A stretch of 64,000 bases of DNA from Salinibius halmophilus (GCF_003577475.1 NZ_QPEP01000016.1:1-64000), one strand, 5' to 3'; positions 16,692-25,781 are shown, numbered from the stretch's first letter. A program made the numbers and translations. Notes: generated by a model not told the origin, from the sequence alone.

Positions 16692-17753
16692 TTGCGCATT
16701 TACAAATATCTGTTTCGAGAAGTTGTCGGCTTGCAGTTGGTGATTACCTTTTTGCTGCTCGTCATTTTTGCTGGTACCAGAATGACCAGTGGCTTGGCAA
16801 GCGCTTCAGGCATCGATGCCCCTCAACTCGTATTTACGTCAATTTTGTTTAATTTGCCTAGGTTTGCTCTGGAGATCATCCCACCCTCGTTTATGATTGC
16901 CCTTATGCTCACTTACGCTCGCCTGTACGCGCAAAATGAGATGACTGCGGTAACTTCATGCGGTGGTGATCGATCGATGTTGTATAAAGCAGCATTAATA
17001 CCGGCAGGGGTGACAGCCTTGGTTGTTTGTGTTCTATCCATTTATGTGTCCCCTGAAATGCGCTTAGCAGGCAATGAATTTTATGACCAGCAACGGCGTA
17101 CAGCCCTAGAGCAAATTCTAACGCCTGGTGCTGTAGTGCAGTTTGAAGGGCAAGCAATACAGGTTGATGCGAAGGAAAATGGCATTTTTTATGGCATTAC
17201 CCTTTACACAGAAGATGGCGAAAACGCCGAAGTGATAAGCGCTAAACAAGCAGAAATTGTTCTCGATGGTGATGTGGACTATTTGCTTATGCTCGATGGG
17301 CAGATGTTCCAGGTTTCGAGTGATGGATATGTGTCCACTTATTTTGATCGCTATCAAATTTTGCTAAATGACTATCGCGAAACCAAAGAAAATTTCTTTA
17401 AGGCGGTGTCGTCATTCAATTTATGGAAGCAATTCAATTGGCAATCAGGGTGGGGCAATGCAACCTTAATGTGGCGATTGCACTATCCGCTGTTACTGAT
17501 TGTGATTCCTTTTTTTGCCGTGCCTTTATCTAGAACGGACTCGCGCTCCGGTAAGTTTGCCAAAATTATTCCGGCCATCATCATCTACATGGGCCTCAGT
17601 AGTGTCATGTCGTCAGCACACCGGGCTGTGGCATATGATGGTGCGTCGCCTTGGCTTGCTACTGGTGTTTGGATTTATGGGCTCACCATTGCCCTTAGTT
17701 TGGCATTCTTTGAACGCTCGGCAATTTTGCGCCGCTTGCGGAGGTATAGATGA
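16692..17753 (+). CDS. lptF: LPS export permease LptF
   Basis: A 353-residue inner-membrane permease of the LptB2FG transporter that extracts LPS from the inner membrane. Its first helix is LRIYKYLFREVVGLQLVITF, further helices lie near residues 45 and 90, a periplasmic beta-jellyroll fills the middle, and three helices form the C-terminus. The TTG at 16692 is preferred as start because GAGGAAG ends 8 bases upstream and the protein then begins at the family's usual place; a GTG at 16659 would add 11 residues. It overlaps lptG by ATGA. Confidence 0.93.
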   Translation: MRIYKYLFREVVGLQLVITFLLLVIFAGTRMTSGLASASGIDAPQLVFTSILFNLPRFALEIIPPSFMIALMLTYARLYAQNEMTAVTSCGGDRSMLYKAALIPAGVTALVVCVLSIYVSPEMRLAGNEFYDQQRRTALEQILTPGAVVQFEGQAIQVDAKENGIFYGITLYTEDGENAEVISAKQAEIVLDGDVDYLLMLDGQMFQVSSDGYVSTYFDRYQILLNDYRETKENFFKAVSSFNLWKQFNWQSGWGNATLMWRLHYPLLLIVIPFFAVPLSRTDSRSGKFAKIIPAIIIYMGLSSVMSSAHRAVAYDGASPWLATGVWIYGLTIALSLAFFERSAILRRLRRYR

Positions 17754-18784
17754 TTATCTGGCGCTATCTCTGTAGGCAAATATTTTCAAAGTTACTGTTG
17801 GTGGCGATATCGGTGTCGCTGCTTGAACTGCTGATTACCATGATGGGAGAGCTAACCTATAGTGATTTATCTATGGGCAAAGCGGCTCTAGTAACGGTAA
17901 TGGAAACACCATTAAGAATGACCGAACTAGCGCCTGTCGTGTTCTTGGTCGCTTTGTTGGTGACATTGGGAGGGCTAGCCAACAGCAGTGAGCTTGTCGT
18001 CATGCAGGCTTGTGGTATCACTAAGCTAAAGATCATTGCTTTTAGTGCAATGCTTTTGGTTTCCACGCATATCGCTTGGTTAATCACGATTGACTATGTA
18101 AAAGGCCCCCTTAGCCATGCAACCCTGCAAATCAGAGATGGTGTAGGTGACAGTTCCGAAGTTTTTTCAGGTGTGTTTATGGATGCTGGCAAGCTTGTTG
18201 CCGCACAGGTAGATGGCGATGCCCTGAAAGATGTACGCCAGTTCGAAATAAACGATGGCAAGATAGAAGCTTTTCAGCATGCGCCTAACCTTGCATATGA
18301 TGAACGCCGGGACCGCTGGCTAGCAGAGGATGTCTCGGCACTATCGATTACGCCTAATGGCCTTGTGCAACAGGTGTCAGATTCAACCGACATTGATATC
18401 AGCGCGACACCAGAAGTCGTGCAATATTTGTTTGGTCAGAGTGCGAGTTTGAGTTTTGTAGAACTGGTTGACTACAAGATGCTCTCGATGACGGGGCGCT
18501 TGTATGTGCGCAAAATGGAAGTGGCATTTTGGGATAGATTGAGTCAACCCATTACTACCTTTGCATTACTGCTTCTTAGCGCATCGTTTGTTTTTGGCTC
18601 GACCAGGAAAGTATCCGCGAGCGAGCGGATCATTCAAGGTACAGTGATAGGCGTGGCGTTGGTACTTGTGCAGGATTTGTTAGCTGCAATCAATGCCGCA
18701 GTTGCGGCGCCGGCATTCGTCTTTGCACTTTTGCCTGCGGCACTTGTGTTTGTAGTTGCGAGCTATCGGTTGGTTAAAGCTTAG
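17750..18784 (+). CDS. lptG: LPS export permease LptG
   Basis: A 344-residue partner of LptF. The order is the usual one: N-terminal helices (IIWRYLCRQIFSKLLLVAIS and after), the coupling region ELVVMQACGITKLKI near residue 82, a periplasmic jellyroll, and C-terminal helices starting near residue 265. The start overlaps the lptF stop (ATGA), so the two are translationally coupled. The 3' end overlaps the convergent RDD gene by 11 bp. Confidence 0.94.
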   Translation: MIIWRYLCRQIFSKLLLVAISVSLLELLITMMGELTYSDLSMGKAALVTVMETPLRMTELAPVVFLVALLVTLGGLANSSELVVMQACGITKLKIIAFSAMLLVSTHIAWLITIDYVKGPLSHATLQIRDGVGDSSEVFSGVFMDAGKLVAAQVDGDALKDVRQFEINDGKIEAFQHAPNLAYDERRDRWLAEDVSALSITPNGLVQQVSDSTDIDISATPEVVQYLFGQSASLSFVELVDYKMLSMTGRLYVRKMEVAFWDRLSQPITTFALLLLSASFVFGSTRKVSASERIIQGTVIGVALVLVQDLLAAINAAVAAPAFVFALLPAALVFVVASYRLVKA

Positions 18785-19235
18785 GTTTTTTCTCTAAACG
18801 CACCAGTTCAGTGTCAGAAAGCAAATCGGGTAGCGTTTTTTTATCACTTCTTAACAATGCGATTAAATAGCCGCTGCCTAACAGCAGCAGCGACACAATA
18901 GCGGCTAAAAAACGAATGAACGTTTGTAGCCAGGTCGGGCGACTGTCACCACGGGCATTAGTAAGCTTTAAACGCCATGCTTGCATGGCAACGGTTTGCC
19001 CTGAACGGCGCCAGAAAAAGGCAAAATACAGCCAGATAAAAGTGAATAGCCCCACAAAGTACAGCGGATGCTGGGAGTAGGTGGCATCATGTAGCTCAGC
19101 CGACGGCGCAGGCGTTAATTGTAGCAAGACCATGAGTGCTTCTGCGGCAAATGCATAGAGCATGATTAAGGCACCAATCACTAGGGTTTCATAAACGATT
19201 GCCAGTAGGCGCACAACGAGGGACGGGTTGGTCAC
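18774..19235 (-). CDS. RDD-family membrane protein
   Basis: About 153 residues with three or four hydrophobic segments. The RDD pattern is present: VRLLAIVYETLVIGAL at the N-terminus, then WRRSGQTVAMQAWRLKL near residue 80. RDD proteins are small membrane proteins, some linked to ion exchange, mostly of unknown function. The GTG at 19235 has GGAG 9 bases upstream and overlaps the dgkA stop by one base (TAGTG); a TTG at 19250 is an alternative. It is the last gene of the hrpB-dgkA-RDD unit. Confidence 0.8.
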   Translation of the reverse strand: MTNPSLVVRLLAIVYETLVIGALIMLYAFAAEALMVLLQLTPAPSAELHDATYSQHPLYFVGLFTFIWLYFAFFWRRSGQTVAMQAWRLKLTNARGDSRPTWLQTFIRFLAAIVSLLLLGSGYLIALLRSDKKTLPDLLSDTELVRLEKKPKL

Positions 19236-19621
19236 TACCAAACACTCCAAATATAGTTATCAACAAAAATGGCGCCCCAAACAAACGCTAGGTTAAGCAA
19301 CGCCATAAATACTGAGGCAGAGCCAAGATCTTTAGCTCGGCCGGATAGCTCGTGCCACTCTCCGCCATGGCGGTCGACGGCCGCTTCAATGGCCGAGTTA
19401 ACCAGCTCGACGATCATCACAATGATCACTGTACCCATTAACAATGCCCATTGGGTGGCATTACGTGCAACAAAAAACGAGGCAGGGAATAAGCACAATA
19501 GTAAAACCACTTCCTGGCGAAAGGCAATTTCGTGCTGATACGCAGCTTTGAGACCTTTCATTGAATAGCCCGTTGCTTTAATAACGCGAACGAATCCTTT
19601 TGCTTCTGGTTTATGATTCAT
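19235..19621 (-). CDS. dgkA: Diacylglycerol kinase DgkA
   Basis: A 128-residue membrane kinase that phosphorylates diacylglycerol left over from membrane-derived oligosaccharide synthesis. Family motifs are RVIKATGYSMKGLKAAYQHEIAFRQE at the N-terminus, the catalytic ELVNSAIEAAVDRHG near residue 76 and the following AKDLGSASV. Three transmembrane helices are evident. The ATG overlaps the end of hrpB by 11 bp, so it is co-transcribed with that gene. Confidence 0.95.
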   Translation of the reverse strand: MNHKPEAKGFVRVIKATGYSMKGLKAAYQHEIAFRQEVVLLLCLFPASFFVARNATQWALLMGTVIIVMIVELVNSAIEAAVDRHGGEWHELSGRAKDLGSASVFMALLNLAFVWGAIFVDNYIWSVW

Positions 19622-21884
19622 TTCTAAGCTGCCGATTAGTTTGTAGGGTTGCCTTGGCGGTCGTTGGGTCCTCAGGCCAAGGGTGCTTATTGTAACGACC
19701 TCTTAGCTCTTTGCGAACTTGTGGATACGCTTGTTGCCAAAAAAAGTTAATGTCTGTGGTCTGCGCCACAGGCTGGCCAGATGGTGAGCACAAGTTTAAA
19801 CGCAGCGCCTTGCCAGCAATATTCGGCTGACTAGATAAGCCAAAACAAGCCTGTAATTTTACTGCGACGCATGGTATTGCCTCACTGTAGTCTATTTTTA
19901 TTCGTGTGCCTGCAGGTGATTGCCAAACACTTGGCAATGTTGAGTCAATCACGCTACCTGGGTCGAGTTGGTGCTGAACAAGAGAAAAAAGCTGCGATGC
20001 ATCAAATTTGTTAATGCCTGCAAGGTAATCGGCTAACCATGAAAACTCTTCTAGGTATATCCGAGTATCTGCAAGTAGTTGATTAGCAATGGCAAACTGA
20101 TACTTTTGATACCAGTCAATGGCTGATTGCTGATGCAATAGCAGCTCAATGCCAAGCTGATTGAGTCGATTGATGATCGCTTGCTGCCAGTCGTCGTTGC
20201 TAAATTTTGCTGGTTCGCGTTTAACCAAATAATTGTGTACCAGCGTTGCGATGTATTTTTTTGGTTGCCGGTTCGCCCATTCATATTGAGCAATCGTGCG
20301 CTGATTGTTCTGCAGCACAGCCTCTGCCACTGACTCACTTACCTGAAAACTATTACGCTCTCGTAGACCATTGTTGGTTGGCGTGGCTTGCCAAACTAGA
20401 CGCCAGTGTGGCAGTTGCTGAGATACATGTTGCCCGGCTAGCGTTTTCGTAGCATTGGGTGGGACCAAAAGCTGACTGAATCCCGGTGCTAGTAGGTCGC
20501 CAAGCGAGCGAGAGATGGCTTGGTTCTGGTAGCCAAGTTGCTGCCAAGCGCGCAATTGCATATCTACCTCGCGAGAGCGGCGCAACGTTAGCTCATCTCC
20601 ATGACAGTGCAAGTGCGCCGCTAGCGTAATGGCCTGCTTGTTATCTGGCTGGCTTAACACTAGGCGCGCTATTCCAGGCTCAGTTGCTAGTGCCATAGCG
20701 GTTTTGCCAACCTGGGTTAGTTTATCATGATCTACCCAGCCCCACTCCTGCGCTTGTTGCCGGGCTTTTTGCCAGGCTAAAGGATTAGGCGGTGATAGCC
20801 AAGGCAGTTGCTCGGGTTGCTCACCGATCTGGCAGAGTAACAAATAGAGTTCAAAAAGCGGCTGATGCTCAATATCTGGTCTTGGTTGAGCAATCAAGGG
20901 CTCATCTTGTGACCATAAGCGTATGGCTTGACCAGCCTGTGTGCGACCCGCGCGACCCGCTCGTTGATCGGCATTGGCTCGGCTAATACGGCGGGTAACA
21001 AGTTTGGTTAAGCCACTGGTTTTGTCGACAACCGGATGCCTAGCTTGACCACTGTCTATCACCAACTCGATGCCTGGAATCGTAAGTGAGGTTTCGGCGA
21101 TATTGGTTGCCAAAATGACTCGATTATCTTCACGAGCATTAATCACCGCTTGCTGCTCGGGAAGTGTTAGGCCGCTATGTAGGGCGTAACAAGGGCGGTT
21201 TGTAAGGTAACTAGCCACTTCGTCGATCCAGCGTCGGCCAGGTAAAAACACCAAAGTAGGGCAGTTGTGGTTTGCTAGGGTGGCAACAATGCTTGCTGTT
21301 AAGTTTTCGGTTGGTTGGTAGCTAATGTCAACTGGGTATTGTCTGCCAGGTACCTGAATGAGTTCTCCCTGCATTGCCTCGGCAATTTGTTTGCCTGGTA
21401 GCGTGGCTGACAGCACCACTAAATGAAAATCTTCGCGCAACCAGCTGATTTGCAAGCATAGTGCGAACAAGGCATCTAGGTGCCAAGAGCGCTCATGAAA
21501 TTCATCGAGCAAAACCGACTCAACATCTTCTAGTAGGCTATCGCTAGCAAGGTATTGCAACAATACCCCTGTAGTCATCACAATTAGTTGCGTATTGGCG
21601 CTGAGTGATTGCTCTTTTGCAACCTGATAGCCAACGCGTTGCCCAAGTGGTTCGTTAAGTTGCTCAGCTATGCGCTGGGCCACCGTTTTTGCCGCCGCAC
21701 GTCTAGGCTGAACGAGGATGATCTTTTTGCCTGCCGAGAGTTGTTCTAAAACAAACTTTGGTAGCTCGGTTGATTTCCCGGCCCCTGGCGCTGCTTCGAT
21801 GACCCAACGTTGCTGTGTGTGCCAACGCTTGTTGAGCGTTGGCAAGGCAGCAAATATTGGTAGGTTAGAAGGTGATTGGGCCAT
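19611..21884 (-). CDS. hrpB: ATP-dependent helicase HrpB
   Basis: A 757-residue DEAH/RHA-type helicase. Walker A APGAGKST is near residue 33 and the DEFHERSW box near 130, the form typical of HrpB rather than HrpA. The RAGRAGRTQAG motif VI is near residue 308. The C-terminal HrpB-specific domain has the KYNKHPWPEDP-like ending (RYNKHPWPEDP). It is somewhat shorter than E. coli HrpB (about 810-820). The start overlaps the unrecognised upstream gene by 20 bp. HrpB's cellular role is poorly defined. Confidence 0.92.
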   Translation of the reverse strand: MAQSPSNLPIFAALPTLNKRWHTQQRWVIEAAPGAGKSTELPKFVLEQLSAGKKIILVQPRRAAAKTVAQRIAEQLNEPLGQRVGYQVAKEQSLSANTQLIVMTTGVLLQYLASDSLLEDVESVLLDEFHERSWHLDALFALCLQISWLREDFHLVVLSATLPGKQIAEAMQGELIQVPGRQYPVDISYQPTENLTASIVATLANHNCPTLVFLPGRRWIDEVASYLTNRPCYALHSGLTLPEQQAVINAREDNRVILATNIAETSLTIPGIELVIDSGQARHPVVDKTSGLTKLVTRRISRANADQRAGRAGRTQAGQAIRLWSQDEPLIAQPRPDIEHQPLFELYLLLCQIGEQPEQLPWLSPPNPLAWQKARQQAQEWGWVDHDKLTQVGKTAMALATEPGIARLVLSQPDNKQAITLAAHLHCHGDELTLRRSREVDMQLRAWQQLGYQNQAISRSLGDLLAPGFSQLLVPPNATKTLAGQHVSQQLPHWRLVWQATPTNNGLRERNSFQVSESVAEAVLQNNQRTIAQYEWANRQPKKYIATLVHNYLVKREPAKFSNDDWQQAIINRLNQLGIELLLHQQSAIDWYQKYQFAIANQLLADTRIYLEEFSWLADYLAGINKFDASQLFSLVQHQLDPGSVIDSTLPSVWQSPAGTRIKIDYSEAIPCVAVKLQACFGLSSQPNIAGKALRLNLCSPSGQPVAQTTDINFFWQQAYPQVRKELRGRYNKHPWPEDPTTAKATLQTNRQLRNES

Positions 21885-22248
21885 GCGGGATAAACCGGTT
21901 ACTGGTTAAGCTCTTTAGCCAGCGAACTTGCTCACTGTCGGGTGTGGCTTTGCGCTTTTTTAGTATCTTAAAAAACGCGATAGCAGGGTTGCCATCGCCA
22001 GTGGTGAAGGCGCTATTTTCTGCTTCTAAGCGAGTGAACATGATGACTAGATGCCACAACGCCTCATTGCTTAAGTCATTGGCAAGGCGCCAGTCTTTGC
22101 GTTGCATAATGGCTTGCCAATAATCTTGATCGGCGAAGATTGCACTTATGTCACAATCCTCGCTGTATTGCGCAGCCAAGTTGTTAAGCTGTTCGACGGT
22201 TATTTCGTCGTTAGATTGCTGATTCGGATCCCAGGTTGCGATCGCCAT
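21865..22248 (-). CDS. Unrecognised 127-residue protein upstream of hrpB
   Basis: I do not recognise a family. From the ATG at 22248, which has GGAGG 5 bases upstream, the protein has 127 residues. It is soluble, with no signal peptide or membrane segment. The N-terminus is acidic (DPNQQSNDEITVEQ) and helices follow (YWQAIMQRKDWRLANDLSNEALWHLV). The C-terminus is basic (KILKKRKATPDSEQVRWLKSL) and ends NRFIPHGPITF. The 3' end overlaps hrpB by 20 bp and asparaginase ends 47 bp upstream, so it belongs to the same minus-strand unit. The translation initiation signals make it a real gene. Confidence 0.7.
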   Translation of the reverse strand: MAIATWDPNQQSNDEITVEQLNNLAAQYSEDCDISAIFADQDYWQAIMQRKDWRLANDLSNEALWHLVIMFTRLEAENSAFTTGDGNPAIAFFKILKKRKATPDSEQVRWLKSLTSNRFIPHGPITF

Positions 22249-22295
22249 AATACCTCCGCTGAATCTTTGCTCGGATACTAACAAATTGCACTGAT

Positions 22296-23162
22296 TCAAG
22301 CACTGCGTATTGCGAAATAGTTAGTAAGCCATTGGCCGGGTGGGCTTTCTTGCTGGGAAAATGCCGCATAACAGGCAGCGATGATTTCTTCGCGCCGGGC
22401 GCGGCCACAGGAAATGGGGTGATATGGCCTAAGAAACTCGTTGGCGGCATACCTGCTAAGGTCAACATTACCGTGCGGGCATTGGCTAGTAACCAACACG
22501 TGCTTTGCTTTGGTTAGCAATGTTTTGAGTTCACTAGACTCGGGCACTTGCCCACTGCCTAAGTTGTCTAAAATAAGCACATCTAACTCATCTAGTTTGG
22601 GTATTAGCTGCCCTGGTATTGGCGTTAGCCAGTGGTAGCGAACTGGTTGAATCGCCTCTACTAGGGTATGCGAGTGCTCAACACGGTCATATTGTGCAAA
22701 CCCGTCGAAGGCTTCTGTGTGCAGCTTATAGCAGGTGCGGGCAGGCAGCAGCTTGTCACCGAAGGCAATATGGCAGCCTGGTGTTGTGCAAGCAAGTAAT
22801 GCTAGATCCAGATTGGCCGGTGCATCGGATCCGTCTTCAAACCAACTCAGTTGGCTGCCGGTGACTACGAGCGGGTGGTCGGGTTTGGCAAAAAAACTGA
22901 GCATTGCTGCGGTATAGGCAAGGGTATCCGTGCCGTGCAGAATAATGGTGGCATGCGCTTTGTAATCTATCGACGCCAAGATTTGCTGCCAGTTCTTCGG
23001 TGTTATTTGCGAACTGTCTAATAAAGGGTCAAGAACAGTCCATTGAATGTCGGTATCAACATAGTCATCAATAGCTGACAAAAAAAGTTCTTTGTTCGGT
23101 TGTAGCCCGGTTTCGGTGGGCACCATACCTATGGTCCCACCCGTATAAATTATTTGTATCAT
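22296..23162 (-). CDS. L-asparaginase-family amidohydrolase, short form
   Basis: A 288-residue asparaginase-like enzyme converting asparagine to aspartate and ammonia. The first catalytic Thr is in IIYTGGTIGMV (residues 4-14), the second triad is in ILHGTDTLAYT near residue 80, and GSQLSWFEDGSDAPANL follows. There is no signal peptide, so it is cytoplasmic. The C-terminal domain is shorter than the usual 330-350 residues but keeps QCPHGNVDLSRYAAN. The ATG at 23162 overlaps the upstream gene's stop (ATGA), which fixes the start; the frame runs open 31 codons further but does not resemble the family. Confidence 0.85.
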   Translation of the reverse strand: MIQIIYTGGTIGMVPTETGLQPNKELFLSAIDDYVDTDIQWTVLDPLLDSSQITPKNWQQILASIDYKAHATIILHGTDTLAYTAAMLSFFAKPDHPLVVTGSQLSWFEDGSDAPANLDLALLACTTPGCHIAFGDKLLPARTCYKLHTEAFDGFAQYDRVEHSHTLVEAIQPVRYHWLTPIPGQLIPKLDELDVLILDNLGSGQVPESSELKTLLTKAKHVLVTSQCPHGNVDLSRYAANEFLRPYHPISCGRARREEIIAACYAAFSQQESPPGQWLTNYFAIRSA

Positions 23163-23485
23163 TGCAATAGTGGTTGCACTCGCTGCAGCAGCTCGGCGAC
23201 TCGATGTTGAGTGTGCGTTCGTCTGCATACACTTGATAAGTTTTCGCGTAGCCATGATATAGAAGGTGCTAGATTTCTTAGCCCTTCATTGACTGGCTCG
23301 TATTTGTAGTCGCCATCTTGAACACTGACTTTGTGTAATTCAATCAGTTCTTCCGTGAATGCACGCTGTACATTGTACACGGCATCTTTTAATTCTATAG
23401 TGCTGGCTTCCCAATAGGCGTCATCTAGGGCGTAAATTAGTTCGTTTAGGGTTTCTGTGGCGTAGGTAATGGTAAATCCTGACAA
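23159..23485 (-). CDS. Unrecognised 108-residue protein translationally coupled to asparaginase
   Basis: No family recognised. The TTG start at 23485 is supported by a perfect AGGAGG 5 bases upstream. The protein is soluble and largely helical, acidic in its first half (TETLNELIYALDDAYWEAS), with a DGDYKYEPVNEGLRNLAPSI turn region. Its stop overlaps the asparaginase ATG, so the two are made together. It is divergent from the SelW-like gene. The initiation site and coupling make it a real gene despite the unknown function. Confidence 0.7.
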   Translation of the reverse strand: MSGFTITYATETLNELIYALDDAYWEASTIELKDAVYNVQRAFTEELIELHKVSVQDGDYKYEPVNEGLRNLAPSISWLRENLSSVCRRTHTQHRVAELLQRVQPLLQ

Positions 23486-23530
23486 GAGTGCCTCCTATTT
23501 TTACCGGTCAATAGCAGGAGTATAGTTGTT

Positions 23531-23845
23531 ATGGTGAAGGTTGAGATTATTTACTGTGCTGGTTGTAAATGGATGGTGAGAGCAGCGTGGTATGCCCAAG
23601 AGTTGTTGCAGTCGTTTGAGCAGAACGGTATTGCCGTGACGCTGATTCCTGAGCTAGAGCAGGGCGGGCGATTTAGTATATTTGTTGATGGTGAAATGCT
23701 TGCCGATCGCAAGCGAGATGCTGGCTTTCCAGAAATAAAGGCGCTTAAGCGTAAGTTGCGCAACCAGTGTTGGCCAGAGAAAGACTTAAGCCATACTGAC
23801 CGTTGTGTAGATGATGCTTGCGGCCTGCCTGAAGGTGATCAGTAG
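23531..23845 (+). CDS. SelT/SelW/SelH (Rdx)-family thioredoxin-like protein
   Basis: A 104-residue protein of the Rdx family, small thioredoxin-fold proteins that are selenoproteins in some organisms. The redox motif CAGCKW is at residues 9-14 with Cys at both positions, so this is the all-Cys form and needs no selenocysteine. The core continues with the RAAWYAQELL helix, a LEQGGRFSIFVDGE turn and DRKRDAGFPEIKALK. The tail HTDRCVDDACG has two more Cys. AGGAG lies 10 bases upstream of the ATG. The family's electron partner is unknown. Confidence 0.85.
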   Translation: MVKVEIIYCAGCKWMVRAAWYAQELLQSFEQNGIAVTLIPELEQGGRFSIFVDGEMLADRKRDAGFPEIKALKRKLRNQCWPEKDLSHTDRCVDDACGLPEGDQ

Positions 23846-23864
23846 CAAAAGTTTATCGATACAA

Positions 23865-23890
23865 AAAAGCACCGACGGCTCGGTGCTTTT
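23865..23890. terminator. Bidirectional terminator between selW-like and FKBP genes
   Basis: An 11-bp perfect stem (23865-23875 with 23880-23890) surrounds the loop CGGC, with A and T runs on the outer ends. It can serve both convergent genes. Confidence 0.85.
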
Positions 23891-23914
23891 ACTATTCGGT
23901 ACTCTACTTTGATA

Positions 23915-24373
23915 TTAGTGAGCGTGACCGTGCTCTAGTTCTTCTGCAGTCGCTTCACGAACCGAAACGATTTCTACGTCGAAAGTAAGGTCTTTACCGG
24001 CAAGTGGGTGGTTGCCGTCAACAGTCACCATGTCGTCTTCTACAGCTACTACTGTAACTTCAACAGGGCCTTGCGGCGTTTGGGCAGAAAAGCCCATGCC
24101 AACTTCAACATTGTCGACACCTTGGAACATGGCAGCTGGTACTTGTTGAACCAATGCATCATTTTTCTCGCCATAAGCAAGTGCTGCTGGAACCGATGCT
24201 TCGAATTTTGCGCCAGTTTCTTTATCTTGCAGCTGTGACTCTAAACCTGGAACAATGTTGTTGTAACCGTGTAGGTATTTTAGCGGTGCGTCTTCACCAG
24301 ACTGATCGATAAGGTTGCCTTCTGCATCGGTCACCTTGTAGTGAAATTCAACAACGCTGTCTTTAGTGATCAT
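23915..24373 (-). CDS. FKBP-type peptidyl-prolyl isomerase (SlyD-like)
   Basis: A 152-residue SlyD/FkpB-type isomerase. The FKBP half begins VVEFHYKVTDAEGNLIDQS. An IF (insert-in-flap) chaperone domain occupies about residues 65-120 (VEVGMGFSAQTPQGPVEV). The FKBP domain resumes at NHPLAGKDLTFDVEIVSV. The tail ELEHGHAH is His-poor compared with SlyD's long metal-binding tail, so nickel delivery is not implied. The ATG at 24373 gives the family start; the frame is open 11 codons further upstream. It is cytoplasmic. Confidence 0.9.
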   Translation of the reverse strand: MITKDSVVEFHYKVTDAEGNLIDQSGEDAPLKYLHGYNNIVPGLESQLQDKETGAKFEASVPAALAYGEKNDALVQQVPAAMFQGVDNVEVGMGFSAQTPQGPVEVTVVAVEDDMVTVDGNHPLAGKDLTFDVEIVSVREATAEELEHGHAH

Positions 24374-24464
24374 AGTGTTACCATTTTCTTGAGAATATCC
24401 TGCCATGCAGGGCTTAGGGTAACCCTAGCACGAACAGCGATATTGGTTAACCGTATAGTACTAA

Positions 24465-25781
24465 TTAATTCACTAATTTCGGTTCTTGTTGCCCAGGCTT
24501 CATCAGTAGTGCCACCGTTCGATTACCACCTTCGTTTCGAGCGCGATGCAGTGCTTGAGTTAGCGTATCGCTGAACACAGCAAGTGAGGTGTTATTGTGT
24601 TGCACAACCCCCATGGAGAGTGTGAGCCTTAGCCCATCACGCCAATTAGCCTCCTCCGATAGCTGACGAATTTTTTCCGCCAGCTGGATGGTTTGTGCCG
24701 TAGTGGTGGCAGGGCAAATGATGAGTAACTGAGTGGCATGCCAACGGATGGTAATGTCTTTTTCACGCGTATTGCGTTTGACCAAGCGCGCTAAATCGGC
24801 CAGCAGACTTTCTTGCACACTTGCATCCTGATGATAGTAATCGCAGTGATGATCGATCTCGACCAATATAGCCGTTGCAGGGGTCTCTTCGCTGTCGCGC
24901 ATTATGTCAATGATGCGACTGCGCAAATACTTGCGCGTACCCAAGCCTGTTACGGGATCAAACTTAGGCTCGGCTGTGTCTGCGCCAAGTGCTGCTTCAA
25001 TTTCTTGTAAAATTTTATGTCGCTCTTTGCGCCGCATTTGACGGCGAATATCTAGCCAGTATTGCGCAATAATAAACACTAGTGCCAGTAGCACCCACAT
25101 GCACAGCAAGTACGCCATTATTGTGGCCTGTGATACCAGCTTCCCAGTAAACTTGACTGAGCGCATGCTGATAGTATACCGCCCATTTTCTACAATGGAG
25201 CCAGTTGATAACTCCATAAGCGTTACATTGTCGAACTCGGGCTGACCGTAAGAAATGTCCACATTGTTATTGATTCGCCACCAAGCTGGTACCGAAAAAG
25301 TTGACAAGGGTAGCGTTAAGAAACCATCGTAGACTTGGGTGTCGTATTCCACTTCATTTACTTTCAGTGTGGTAGAGCGGCTTGGGTTGGCGTAAGCTGG
25401 GTTGAAGTTTCTTAGATAGACGCGCAGCGACGGCTTACCGGGGCCGGTAATCGACACATCAAGTTCAATCGTGTCATAGCCAGATAAATCAATGCCATCC
25501 GGCGCATCGGCAAACTCTACCGCCAACTGACAGTATGGCCAGGCATAAGAGGTATTGATGTCGCAGGTCATCTCAATTGCGTTTTCATCGTAATTGAGTG
25601 ATGCGATGGAGCGCCCGCCAACTGGGCGATCGTCCGAAACGGCAACGTTATAAAGCGTACTTGAGTCAATGGTCATTGATTTATTTAAGCCATAGCGTTG
25701 CAGAAGCAGCGCAGCAAGCGTGACAAAAATGGCAAGTCCTAACACTAATAGCGTAAGTTTTTGGCTTGTATCCTTTGTCAT
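24465..25781 (-). CDS. Membrane protein with periplasmic domain and degenerate GGDEF domain
   Basis: A 438-residue protein. One helix at about 10-29 and another near 222-242 frame a periplasmic domain whose strands (YDTIELDVSITGPGKPSLRVYL) suggest a beta-sandwich. The cytoplasmic part is a GGDEF fold: DPVTGLGTRKYLRSRI near residue 276, VEIDHHCDYYHQD for the usual V-D-I-D-x-F, LTLSMGVVQ, and HRARNEGGNR at the end. The active-site GG(D/E)EF loop is replaced by RWHATQLLII near residue 345, so cyclase activity is very unlikely. It may be a sensory or nucleotide-binding relic. A terminator separates it from valS. Confidence 0.8.
   Translation of the reverse strand: MTKDTSQKLTLLVLGLAIFVTLAALLLQRYGLNKSMTIDSSTLYNVAVSDDRPVGGRSIASLNYDENAIEMTCDINTSYAWPYCQLAVEFADAPDGIDLSGYDTIELDVSITGPGKPSLRVYLRNFNPAYANPSRSTTLKVNEVEYDTQVYDGFLTLPLSTFSVPAWWRINNNVDISYGQPEFDNVTLMELSTGSIVENGRYTISMRSVKFTGKLVSQATIMAYLLCMWVLLALVFIIAQYWLDIRRQMRRKERHKILQEIEAALGADTAEPKFDPVTGLGTRKYLRSRIIDIMRDSEETPATAILVEIDHHCDYYHQDASVQESLLADLARLVKRNTREKDITIRWHATQLLIICPATTTAQTIQLAEKIRQLSEEANWRDGLRLTLSMGVVQHNNTSLAVFSDTLTQALHRARNEGGNRTVALLMKPGQQEPKLVN

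Noticed and set aside
24465-25781. Active diguanylate cyclase
   Set aside because: The GGDEF loop is replaced and metal ligands are altered, so only a degenerate domain is claimed.
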